NCBI GenBank assembly: GCA_011051475.1
Contig: DRLE01000011.1
Span: 1-5,993, forward strand
Length of the DNA stretch: 5,993 bases
Direction of reading: 5' to 3'
From: Gammaproteobacteria bacterium
Lineage (GTDB): Bacteria; Pseudomonadota; Gammaproteobacteria; SZUA-229
Shown here: positions 1 to 5,512 of the stretch, in pieces
How the letters are laid out: the number at the start of each line of letters is the position of its first letter
Numbering within the stretch: the first letter of the stretch is position 1
Notes under the pieces: model-generated
Databases searched by the model: none
Seen by the model: only the letters and a program-made list of their open reading frames with translations
What the model was told of the DNA's origin: nothing
Translations under genes and position numbers: made by a program

Positions 1-1
1 A

Positions 2-505
2 AAATCATCTCCCGGCGCGGTGAACAAGGACCTGGGGCTTACCGAATTTGCCTTTAATGAATTGCTGGCCATGGCCATCGAGCAGAAGGTCAATGATGTC
101 GAGGTACAGCGCATCTACCGGCGCACCTATGCCTCACTACCCGATGACATCAATGAGTACGAACCCGATTTTATTATCAGCCTTCATTGTAATGCTTTTA
201 ATGAGAAGGCATCGGGCACTGAAGTGCTGTATTACCACCGCTCTGCCGTTGGCAGAAAGATGGCGGCATTGCTGGATAAGAAGCTGATCGCGGCGCTTGG
301 TCTGAAAGACAGGGGCATCAAGGCCAAATCTGCCGAAGACCGTGGTGGTTATCTGCTGAAAACAACCAATGCGCCCTGTGTGATATCTGAACCGTTTTTT
401 ATCGATAATAATGAAGACCTGAAAACGGTAATGGATCGTCACGATGATCTGGTTAATGCCTACGCCAGCGCTATTGAGGATATTGTGGCGTTACTTCCGG
501 CATGA
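2..505 (+). CDS. N-acetylmuramoyl-L-alanine amidase (Amidase_3), 3' part only
   Basis: Zinc-dependent amidase that cleaves the bond between N-acetylmuramic acid and the stem peptide of peptidoglycan. The 5' end lies outside the window. The frame is open to base 2 and reads KSSPGAVNKDLGLTEF, which matches the segment just after the GHG zinc-ligand motif of Amidase_3 proteins, so the GTG at base 20 is internal and not the start. Visible family landmarks are the Glu of LTEF (second zinc ligand), SLHCNA at about 176-193 (His at 185-187, third zinc ligand) and SEPFFIDN, whose Glu at 389-391 is the catalytic glutamate. The protein ends about 37 residues after that Glu, so it has no C-terminal LysM or SPOR domain; any targeting domain would have to be N-terminal, outside the window. 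It converges with the lipoprotein gene. The family call is firm. I cannot tell a division amidase from a phage-like or recycling enzyme. Confidence 0.88.
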   Translation, partial: KSSPGAVNKDLGLTEFAFNELLAMAIEQKVNDVEVQRIYRRTYASLPDDINEYEPDFIISLHCNAFNEKASGTEVLYYHRSAVGRKMAALLDKKLIAALGLKDRGIKAKSAEDRGGYLLKTTNAPCVISEPFFIDNNEDLKTVMDRHDDLVNAYASAIEDIVALLPA

Positions 506-627
506 CTGGCTGCTTGAATAACTGCTTGAAAAGCAGGTTCAGGTTTTAGCTGAACACTGGCCCGCGCACTCATCCCCGCGGGAGGCGTCGAAAAACCTCT
601 CGATTGCCTTCCTGGCGGGTATGGCCC
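506..627. other. Convergent intergenic region with small tandem hairpins
   Basis: This lies between the stop codons of two convergent genes, where a bidirectional terminator would be expected. I see a 9-bp direct repeat CTGCTTGAA (510-518 and 522-530), a hairpin CTGCTT/AAGCAG with a GAA loop (522-536), directly followed by GTTCAG/CTGAAC with a 7-nt loop (537-555), then CCCGCG/CGCGGG with a 10-nt loop (561-582). None is followed by a U-tract on either strand, so a canonical intrinsic terminator is not shown. I see no gene here. Confidence 0.5.
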
Positions 628-2601
628 TCAGGGACAGGCGACGCCAATACCTTTATTGACGGCATCTGTCAGAACTTCCGTGGTTTTCTGCTCGATTATC
701 GTTTTATTGGTAAAGAATCCTGCCCAGCGTACGCTTACGGAGCGGGTCTGGCTGGAAGCTTCCCTGTTTGATTCATTCCAGTACGGATCCTGGCTCTTAC
801 CGCTACAGGTATCAATACCCGAGCTCCCGGTGAGTGCTTTCACGCGCCAGTTGATGGCAAGGAATGGTGTCTGCTGTCCGTCAGCCGATGTGTACGAACA
901 CATTGCTGTTCTGGAAAATTCATAGTCGATTCGCTGGTAGCCGGTGTAGGTCAGCTGTTCCGGGTTGTTAAGGCTGCCGTTAGGGTAGGTTCTGGGGCAC
1001 ATGGACGCGGTGAAATCACGGTATCCCGAATCGCCGCCTGCCTGTTTGTCCACCGTCAGCAGTTTTACCTGGCTCATGACTATTGCACCGTCGCGATCGG
1101 TTATTTTGACAAACGTGGAATAGGTGCCGGGTTTTTCATATGTTATCTGTACGTTGATGACGTCAGTTCCGAGGATGGCGGCTTGCTTGCCGGCATCAAA
1201 ATCAAATTCATACAGGTAGGGCTGCCTGCCGCCGCTGACATTCAGACCGTAGGTGATTTTTGTTCCCACCTTGAATGTGCTGCCATCGCTAAGCAGGGTG
1301 CCGCTGATCGAGCAACAGTGGACAGCCAGATTATCGTATACGCGGACAGGAAAGCTTCCTGATCTCGTTATGCTGCCATCCAGTATGGCTGACACCCTGA
1401 TAAGGTAGTCACCACTGCTCGTGTAGCTGTGTCTGTCGAAAACGGGATTGACCGAACTGGGGTAAAAGTCACTCAGGCTAATGCCGGGCGGGTCGCCAAA
1501 ATCAAACGCGTAATCAACGGGCATGCTGCCGCCGAGGACCACTGCTTCCCAGCGGCCGGAGTGCAACGGCCTGATCTGGTCAGGACCGTTACAGCAGAAA
1601 ACACCTTTGGCATTTTTGTCTTTCAGTAAGGCCTTGGCAGCGGTAAAGGAGCCGCTTACCCGTTGCAGGGTGGATGAGCCAAGAACAGAGGCTGCATCAA
1701 CAGCGGCAAAGACGCAGCCTTTTAGTGCAGTCAGGTCTTTGGCAAGAATCTTTTTAATACAGGAGGCGGAATTAGTGAATAACTTGTTGTTGCTGTAACC
1801 CACAATTTCATTGACTATGTCGATACTGGTATGCGTTGCGATAACTTCAGGCCCGACCGCAGTATGTTTGACCAGTTTTGTTTCCGGTGCCATGGCCGCA
1901 ATCGCCAACGAGGTCTGGCCGGCACAGAGTACGGCAACACCGGCGGCCGCAAGGACGACAGGTGTTGTAGCAGGAAAGGCAAGAGCCGCGAATCCGGTCA
2001 GTTCAGCGGTGCCGCCAAGCACGACAATCGCATCAGCGCCACAGGCCGCGGCCCCCATGGTTATGCCGAAGGCATTGAAAAAATCGGCCCAGCCACTGGT
2101 TTTCGCCAGCCGGATCTGGCTGCTTGTGCCGCCGCCGGAACTCATGTCTGTACCGGGCGCCAGCCGCAGGTTGCTTGTGGCGCCGGGTGGTTTGTATGCG
2201 ATATTGCGGAAATATTCTGTATCCCCGTTAGAGGCGATCAGTGCCACGTCGACCAGCCCCTTTGAGGGCCGATAGTTGGTAAAGTAAACCACATGGCCCT
2301 TGTAGGTCCAGTGGTCAACCTGGCCGGTATCACCGTCAATGGAGACTACAAAGTCATCTCCCTCGGGAGTGCTGATTGTCAGGCCGGCAGGCTTGCCACT
2401 TGTCGGATCAACTTCATAGGTGTAAGTGTTACCTTCCGGTGATATGTAGATGTAGGGCCTGGCGGTGTCGCCGGTGTCGACAATAAGTCCGTTTTTGACG
2501 GCGCTGTCAGCCGGGGCGCTACCGCCGCCACCGCCACCACAGGCCGAGAGACCGAATACAAGTAAACAGGCAAGAAGGGTAAACCTCGCTTTAGTTGGCA
2601 T
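628..2601 (-). CDS. Lipoprotein with PKD-like domains, function unknown
   Basis: Predicted secreted lipoprotein of 657 residues; I do not recognise a named family over the full length. Residues 1-20 form a signal peptide ending in the lipobox LSAC, with lipidated Cys21 followed by six glycines. Residues about 38-137 look beta-rich (repeated Y/T/G patterns with SPEGNTYTYEVD and IDGDTGQVDHW). Residues about 171-238 are strongly hydrophobic and rich in Ala and Gly, with Cys187 and Cys226. Two PKD-like domains follow: about 345-422 (YAFDFGD, then HSYTSSGDYLIRV) and about 440-517 (YEFDFDAG, then YEKPGTYSTFVKITDRDG). Each has a Cys-Cys pair shortly before it (336-337 and 429-430). The C-terminus, 530-657, has four more cysteines. 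PKD folds usually mediate protein or carbohydrate contacts at the cell surface. A start at 2601 gives a perfect signal peptide and has AGGAG 8 nt upstream. It may be a surface adhesin-like or binding lipoprotein; no enzymatic motif is visible. Confidence 0.85.
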   Translation of the reverse strand: MPTKARFTLLACLLVFGLSACGGGGGGSAPADSAVKNGLIVDTGDTARPYIYISPEGNTYTYEVDPTSGKPAGLTISTPEGDDFVVSIDGDTGQVDHWTYKGHVVYFTNYRPSKGLVDVALIASNGDTEYFRNIAYKPPGATSNLRLAPGTDMSSGGGTSSQIRLAKTSGWADFFNAFGITMGAAACGADAIVVLGGTAELTGFAALAFPATTPVVLAAAGVAVLCAGQTSLAIAAMAPETKLVKHTAVGPEVIATHTSIDIVNEIVGYSNNKLFTNSASCIKKILAKDLTALKGCVFAAVDAASVLGSSTLQRVSGSFTAAKALLKDKNAKGVFCCNGPDQIRPLHSGRWEAVVLGGSMPVDYAFDFGDPPGISLSDFYPSSVNPVFDRHSYTSSGDYLIRVSAILDGSITRSGSFPVRVYDNLAVHCCSISGTLLSDGSTFKVGTKITYGLNVSGGRQPYLYEFDFDAGKQAAILGTDVINVQITYEKPGTYSTFVKITDRDGAIVMSQVKLLTVDKQAGGDSGYRDFTASMCPRTYPNGSLNNPEQLTYTGYQRIDYEFSRTAMCSYTSADGQQTPFLAINWRVKALTGSSGIDTCSGKSQDPYWNESNREASSQTRSVSVRWAGFFTNKTIIEQKTTEVLTDAVNKGIGVACP

Positions 2602-2644
2602 GCTTGCAACTCCTGAAATTCCATGTTGCGCCAGCCAGTTTCAT
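2591..2644 (-). CDS. Possible 17-codon leader ORF overlapping the lipoprotein start
   Basis: On the minus strand an ATG at 2644-2642 is preceded by GGAG with a 5-nt spacer and opens a 17-codon frame, MKLAGATWNFRSCKHAN, ending in TAA at 2593-2591. It overlaps the lipoprotein start codon (2601-2599) in another frame by 11 bases, so a ribosome finishing it would stop on top of the next initiation region. This arrangement would permit translational coupling. The ribosome-binding site and overlap are seen directly; expression and function are inference. A chance ORF is quite possible at this length. Confidence 0.25.
   Translation of the reverse strand: MKLAGATWNFRSCKHAN
2609..2615 (-). promoter_or_regulatory. 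Ribosome binding site of the lipoprotein gene
   Basis: On the minus strand, AGGAG (2614-2610) lies 8 nt before the ATG at 2601. It supports this start, which also gives the complete lipoprotein signal peptide. Confidence 0.7.
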
Positions 2645-2764
2645 TGTTTCTCCGTATCGGGCAGGGATAGTGCATCCTGTAAAAACGGGATTACAATAAA
2701 AATGTGTGGCACAAGATATTGTTATCGCCGGAATCTATTTATGCACGTTTTTTATATGGTTATT

Positions 2765-2778
2765 TTGATCCAGGTCAT
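2765..2778. promoter_or_regulatory. Candidate FNR/ANR-type (Crp-Fnr family) operator
   Basis: TTGATCCAGGTCAT matches the ANR/DNR-type pattern TTGAT-N4-(A/G)TCAA at nine of ten fixed positions. Its centre (2771.5) lies about 41 bases upstream of the start point predicted from the minus-strand CATAAA element at 2743-2738. That is the usual class II activator position, and it would explain the missing -35. The match is seen in the sequence; binding and oxygen control of the lipoprotein gene are inference. Confidence 0.35.
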
Positions 2779-2839
2779 ACAATGGGGGTTTAGGCGGGCA
2801 GCGAGCCCTGTGCGGCAGGATTTGTCGGCAGTTCTATTT

Positions 2840-2852
2840 CTGCATTATGCAG
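2840..2852 (-). terminator. Small palindrome just after smrA
   Basis: CTGCATTATGCAG can form a 5-bp stem with a 3-nt loop, 6 bases beyond the smrA stop codon. It is short and has no run of U on the minus strand, so it is at best a weak or factor-dependent terminator or an mRNA 3'-end stabiliser. Confidence 0.2.
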
Positions 2853-2858
2853 GATAAC

Positions 2859-3395
2859 TCAGGGATGCGCTTTCAATAAAACATAAAGTGCGCCGCTACC
2901 GCCATCTTTTGGTTGGGCAGAATGAAAGGCCAGGACATTGTTCACCTGACGCAGCCAGCGATTGACCATGGGCTTGATTACCGGTTTGTCCTTCGAGCGA
3001 AACCCCTTGCCGTGGATGACCAGGGCATGGCGTATGCCGGCGGCTTCACATTCCCCCAGAAATTCCAGCAGCTCGACCCTGGCCTCGTCGATGGTGAGGC
3101 CGTGCAGGTCGACCACATGTTCCACCGGGTGCTTGCCGGCGCGCAGTTTTTTCAGCACATTGTGCTGCAGGCCGCTGCGGGAAAAGCTGAGTATTTCCGG
3201 GCATTCCTCCACCATCTCGGCCATGGAGAAGACATCATCAATGGCGAAGCTGTGCTCATCCGGTGCGCGCACGCGCGGCGGTTTTGCCGGTTTTTTCTTC
3301 AGTTTTACCCGGTTGTCCGGTTTTAGCGGCTTAACGCCTGCCATTTCGGCCATAAATAATGATTCATCGTCATTTTTTGTTGAATCATCATTCAT
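2859..3395 (-). CDS. smrA: SmrA-like Smr-domain endonuclease
   Basis: Small MutS-related (Smr) domain protein of 178 residues, cytoplasmic, predicted nucleic-acid endonuclease. Residues 1-45 are an acidic then Lys/Pro-rich extension with ESLFMAEMAGVKPLK, the helix typical of the proteobacterial SmrA/SmrB N-terminus. The segment GLQHNVLKKLRAGKHP (75-90) leads into the Smr domain, about 94-175, with DLHGLT (96-101), HGKG (128-131) and a GGSGALYVLLK end. From recall, GLQH..L.KLR.GK.P and GGSGA.YV closely resemble E. coli SmrA (YdaL) more than SmrB. E. coli SmrA lacks DLHG, which is intact here, so nuclease activity is plausible. In E. coli, SmrB cuts mRNA at collided ribosomes; whether this protein does so is unknown. 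The start at 3395 is supported by GAGGA 7 nt upstream. The gene is divergent from surE with a 67-bp gap. The family call is firm; the A/B assignment is less so. Confidence 0.85.
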   Translation of the reverse strand: MNDDSTKNDDESLFMAEMAGVKPLKPDNRVKLKKKPAKPPRVRAPDEHSFAIDDVFSMAEMVEECPEILSFSRSGLQHNVLKKLRAGKHPVEHVVDLHGLTIDEARVELLEFLGECEAAGIRHALVIHGKGFRSKDKPVIKPMVNRWLRQVNNVLAFHSAQPKDGGSGALYVLLKAHP

Positions 3396-3462
3396 TAATC
3401 GGTCCTCAATAAGGTATAGTTACGGCTTTATTGTATCGTGAATTCCGGTAGTTGTATCACCA
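3396..3462. promoter_or_regulatory. Divergent smrA/surE promoter region
   Basis: These 67 bases must carry the smrA promoter and probably one for the surE operon. On the plus strand TATAGT (3415-3420) matches the -10 consensus at five of six positions, with only a poor -35 (TTCATT at 3391-3396, inside the smrA start). On the minus strand TACAAT (3435-3430) also matches at five of six, with GATACA 17 bases upstream. The two -10 elements are about 15 bp apart, so the two polymerases would compete. Assignments are by eye. Confidence 0.4.
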
Positions 3463-4245
3463 GTGCATATTTTAGTTTCTAACGACGATGGTTACCGCGC
3501 GCCGGGCATTTCGGCGCTGGCCGGGGCGCTCTCCCGTGAGCATGAGGTTTCCATTGTCGCCCCCGAGCGCAATTGCAGCGGAGCCAGCAATTCACTGACG
3601 CTGGAGCGGGGTCTGCGGGTCTGCCAGGTAGCGGAAAACAGCTGGTTTGTCGATGGTACGCCCACCGATACCGTGCATCTGGCGATTACCGGCCTGCTCG
3701 ATCGGGAACCGGATATTGTGATTTCAGGTATCAATGCCGGCGCCAATATGGGGGATGACGTGCTTTATTCGGGCACCGTTGCCGCGGCCATGGAAGGGCG
3801 TCATCTGGGCCTGCCGGCGATCGCTGTTTCCATCAATTCCTATGTGCCCGAGCACTTTGATACCGCGGCTACCGCCGTGGTCCAGTTGCTGCGTCAGCTG
3901 GAGCAGGCCTCGTTTGCCACCAATACGATTCTGAATATCAATGTGCCGGATGTGCCCTGGGCGAAGATAAAAGGTTTCAGAGCAACCCGTCTGGGTAACC
4001 GGCATAAATCAGAGGGTGTGATTATCCAGAAGGATCCGCGTGGTGAACCCATGTACTGGGTCGGTCCGCCGGGCGAGGCCCAGGATGCCGGTGAGGGAAC
4101 GGATTTTTATGCCGTCTACAATAACTATGTATCGGTATCGCCGTTGCAGATTGATCTGACCCGCTATGACAGCCTGCCGGTGATGGAAGAATGGCTGGCG
4201 CAACTACCACCTGAAGGCCGTAACGAAAGCAAGACAGAACCATGA
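3463..4245 (+). CDS. surE: 5'/3'-nucleotidase SurE
   Basis: Metal-dependent phosphatase that removes phosphate from 5'- and 3'-nucleoside monophosphates (and from short polyphosphate in E. coli); cytoplasmic, linked to stationary-phase survival. The 260-residue length is normal for the family. The start SNDDG (6-10) supplies Asp8 and Asp9; Ser39 in NCSGASNS and Asn91 in SGINAGANMGDD complete the metal site, at the same numbers as in E. coli SurE. YSGTVAAAMEG (102-112) and the C-terminal VSVSPLQIDLT are also typical. The start is GTG at 3463, since the core begins MHILVSNDDG and no other start fits; no strong Shine-Dalgarno sequence precedes it (only GGTAG about 12 nt away), so initiation may be weak. 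It is the first gene of the plus-strand operon and overlaps pcm by four bases. Confidence 0.97.
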   Translation: MHILVSNDDGYRAPGISALAGALSREHEVSIVAPERNCSGASNSLTLERGLRVCQVAENSWFVDGTPTDTVHLAITGLLDREPDIVISGINAGANMGDDVLYSGTVAAAMEGRHLGLPAIAVSINSYVPEHFDTAATAVVQLLRQLEQASFATNTILNINVPDVPWAKIKGFRATRLGNRHKSEGVIIQKDPRGEPMYWVGPPGEAQDAGEGTDFYAVYNNYVSVSPLQIDLTRYDSLPVMEEWLAQLPPEGRNESKTEP

Positions 4246-4910
4246 TAAGTGATGATATACAGGGGATAGGTATGACCTCGCAGCGCACCCGCGACCGCCT
4301 TGTCGAGCGCCTGCGTGACAAGGGTATCAGGAACGAGCGGGTGCTGGAGGTGATCCGCACCACGCCTCGCCATATCTTTGTCGATGAGGCCATGGCGCAC
4401 CGGGCCTACGAGGATACTGCCTTGCCTATCGGTCACGGTCAGACCATTTCACAGCCCTATATCGTTGCGCGCATGACCGAAGTGCTGCTGGAAGACGGCG
4501 TGCCCGACGTAGTGCTGGAAGTCGGCACCGGTTCGGGTTACCAGTCGGCCATCCTGTCGCGGCTGGTGCCCAAGGTGTATACCGTCGAGCGTATCAGTGG
4601 CTTGCTGCAGAAAGCGCGTGATGCGCACCGCAGAATGGGCCTTATGAATGTGTTTTCCAAACACAGTGACGGTTCCTGGGGCTGGAAACCCAATGCGCCA
4701 TATCCGGCAATTATGGTAACCGCTGCACCCGAATCAGTGCCGCCTGAACTGTTCGAGCAACTTGCGGTCGGAGGTCGCATGGTAATACCGGTTGGCAGCA
4801 GAGGCGGGGTACAGGAACTGAAACTTTATACCCGTACGCCGGACAATATCGAGGAGACCACCCTGGAGCTGGTACAGTTTGTACCCTTACTGGATGGTGC
4901 AGTGCCCTAG
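4242..4910 (+). CDS. pcm: Protein-L-isoaspartate O-methyltransferase
   Basis: Uses S-adenosylmethionine to methylate L-isoaspartyl residues in aged proteins, starting their repair; cytoplasmic. The 222-residue sequence shows LPIGHGQTISQPYIVARMTE (61-80, substrate region), the AdoMet-binding VLEVGTGSGYQ (91-101), VYTVERI (112-118), VTAAPESVPPEL (159-170) and the C-terminal VQFVPLLDG. The start at 4242 makes an ATGA overlap with surE. Met11 at 4272 has a better Shine-Dalgarno (AGGGGA, 5 nt) and aligns with the E. coli start, but as I recall the preceding GIG before MTSQR is conserved in some relatives such as Xanthomonas, which favours the longer form. One oddity is that the usual GDGW.GW motif reads SDGSWGW at 142-148. 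Translational coupling to surE is likely. Confidence 0.96.
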   Translation: MISDDIQGIGMTSQRTRDRLVERLRDKGIRNERVLEVIRTTPRHIFVDEAMAHRAYEDTALPIGHGQTISQPYIVARMTEVLLEDGVPDVVLEVGTGSGYQSAILSRLVPKVYTVERISGLLQKARDAHRRMGLMNVFSKHSDGSWGWKPNAPYPAIMVTAAPESVPPELFEQLAVGGRMVIPVGSRGGVQELKLYTRTPDNIEETTLELVQFVPLLDGAVP

Positions 4911-4913
4911 GGC

Positions 4914-4919
4914 GAGGAG
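4914..4919 (+). promoter_or_regulatory. Ribosome binding site deciding the yqaA start
   Basis: GAGGAG lies 4 nt before the ATG at 4924, in the short gap after pcm. It favours this start over the in-frame ATG at 4879. Confidence 0.75.
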
Positions 4920-4923
4920 CTAT

Positions 4924-5493
4924 ATGTTATTTGCAGGCATTTATAACAAGATGATGGGCTGGGCGGCGCACCCTTACGCGGAACGTTACCTGATCGGCGT
5001 CAGTATATTCGAATCCATTTTTTTTCCGGTACCCACCGCGCTTATGGTCGCGCCCATGGCCATGGCCAGGCCGGAGCGCGCCGTGCGCATTGCTCTGGTG
5101 GCTACCACCATGTCGGTACTGGGTGGCGTGGTTGGTTACTACCTGGGCTATTTTGCCATTCACCTGATCGAACCGTTTATTCACGAGGTCGGTTACTGGG
5201 ACAAGTACATGACCGCGCAGCGCTGGTTTGAACAGTGGGGGTTCTGGGCCGTGGTGATTGCCGGTTTCTCTCCGATTCCCTTCAAGCTGTTTACGCTTTC
5301 CGCCGGTGCGCTCAATATGGCGCTGCTGCCGTTTATTCTCGCCGCCATTGTCGGCCGCGCGGCCCATTTCTTTCTGGTGTCGTTGTCCATGGCCTGGGCC
5401 GGCCCGAAAATGGAGCCGGTGGTGAGAAAATACATCGAATGGCTGGGCTGGGCCACGGTAATACTGGCCGCTCTGCTGATCTACTTCCACTAG
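4924..5493 (+). CDS. yqaA: YqaA-type VTT-domain inner-membrane protein
   Basis: Polytopic inner-membrane protein of 189 residues from the VTT/SNARE-associated superfamily, which includes DedA proteins and is tied to lipid transport or membrane homeostasis; the exact role of YqaA is not established. Hydrophobic segments fall at about 22-45, 53-76, 105-128, 131-155 and 172-187. The first contains ESIFFPVPTALMVAPMAMARP (30-50) and the third contains GFSPIPFKLFTLSAGALNM (114-132), the two proline-bearing re-entrant motifs of the family; the GRAAHFF motif (144-150) follows. The start at 4924 is chosen because GAGGAG lies just before it (4914-4919) and it leaves a 13-nt gap to pcm. An upstream in-frame ATG at 4879 lies inside pcm and would add an unsupported 15-residue tail. 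It is probably cotranscribed with pcm and nlpD. Confidence 0.9.
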   Translation: MLFAGIYNKMMGWAAHPYAERYLIGVSIFESIFFPVPTALMVAPMAMARPERAVRIALVATTMSVLGGVVGYYLGYFAIHLIEPFIHEVGYWDKYMTAQRWFEQWGFWAVVIAGFSPIPFKLFTLSAGALNMALLPFILAAIVGRAAHFFLVSLSMAWAGPKMEPVVRKYIEWLGWATVILAALLIYFH

Positions 5494-5512
5494 AAGACGC
5501 CCCATAGCACCG

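Larger units (their letters stand above)
2602..2858 (-). promoter_or_regulatory. Upstream region of the lipoprotein gene
   Basis: This 257-bp gap separates smrA from the lipoprotein gene, both on the minus strand. Its middle part, about 2685-2790, is visibly richer in A and T than its surroundings, as expected for a promoter. Minus-strand candidates for a -10 element are TATAAA (2756-2751) and CATAAA (2743-2738). Neither has a convincing TTGACA-like -35. The lipoprotein gene therefore probably has its own promoter and is not simply read through from smrA. Confidence 0.45.

Noticed and set aside
20..505. Complete 161-codon gene starting at GTG 20
   Set aside because: The frame is open upstream to the window edge and the upstream residues fit the Amidase_3 domain, so the true start is outside.
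1811..2275. Long plus-strand ORFs inside the lipoprotein gene (also 1831-2265)
   Set aside because: They are antisense to a clear lipoprotein with signal peptide and PKD domains, have no recognisable domain and no convincing ribosome site.
2671..2690. ATCCTG/CGGGAT hairpin near the lipoprotein leader as a riboswitch or thermosensor
   Set aside because: The stem is short with a wobble on the plus strand, and on the transcribed minus strand it contains a mismatch; no conserved RNA motif is visible.
2796..2808. GGGC/GCCC hairpin between smrA and the lipoprotein gene
   Set aside because: The stem is only 4 bp with no U-tract on either strand, so it cannot be called a terminator.
2465..2857. 130-codon plus-strand ORF covering the lipoprotein upstream region
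   Set aside because: Its first third is antisense to the lipoprotein signal peptide and the rest spans a promoter-like region; the composition is not protein-like and no family is recognisable.
628..3395. A defence or toxin system made of the lipoprotein and the Smr nuclease
   Set aside because: They share a strand but are 257 bp apart with a separate promoter-like region, and SmrA is a housekeeping family; nothing indicates a joint system.
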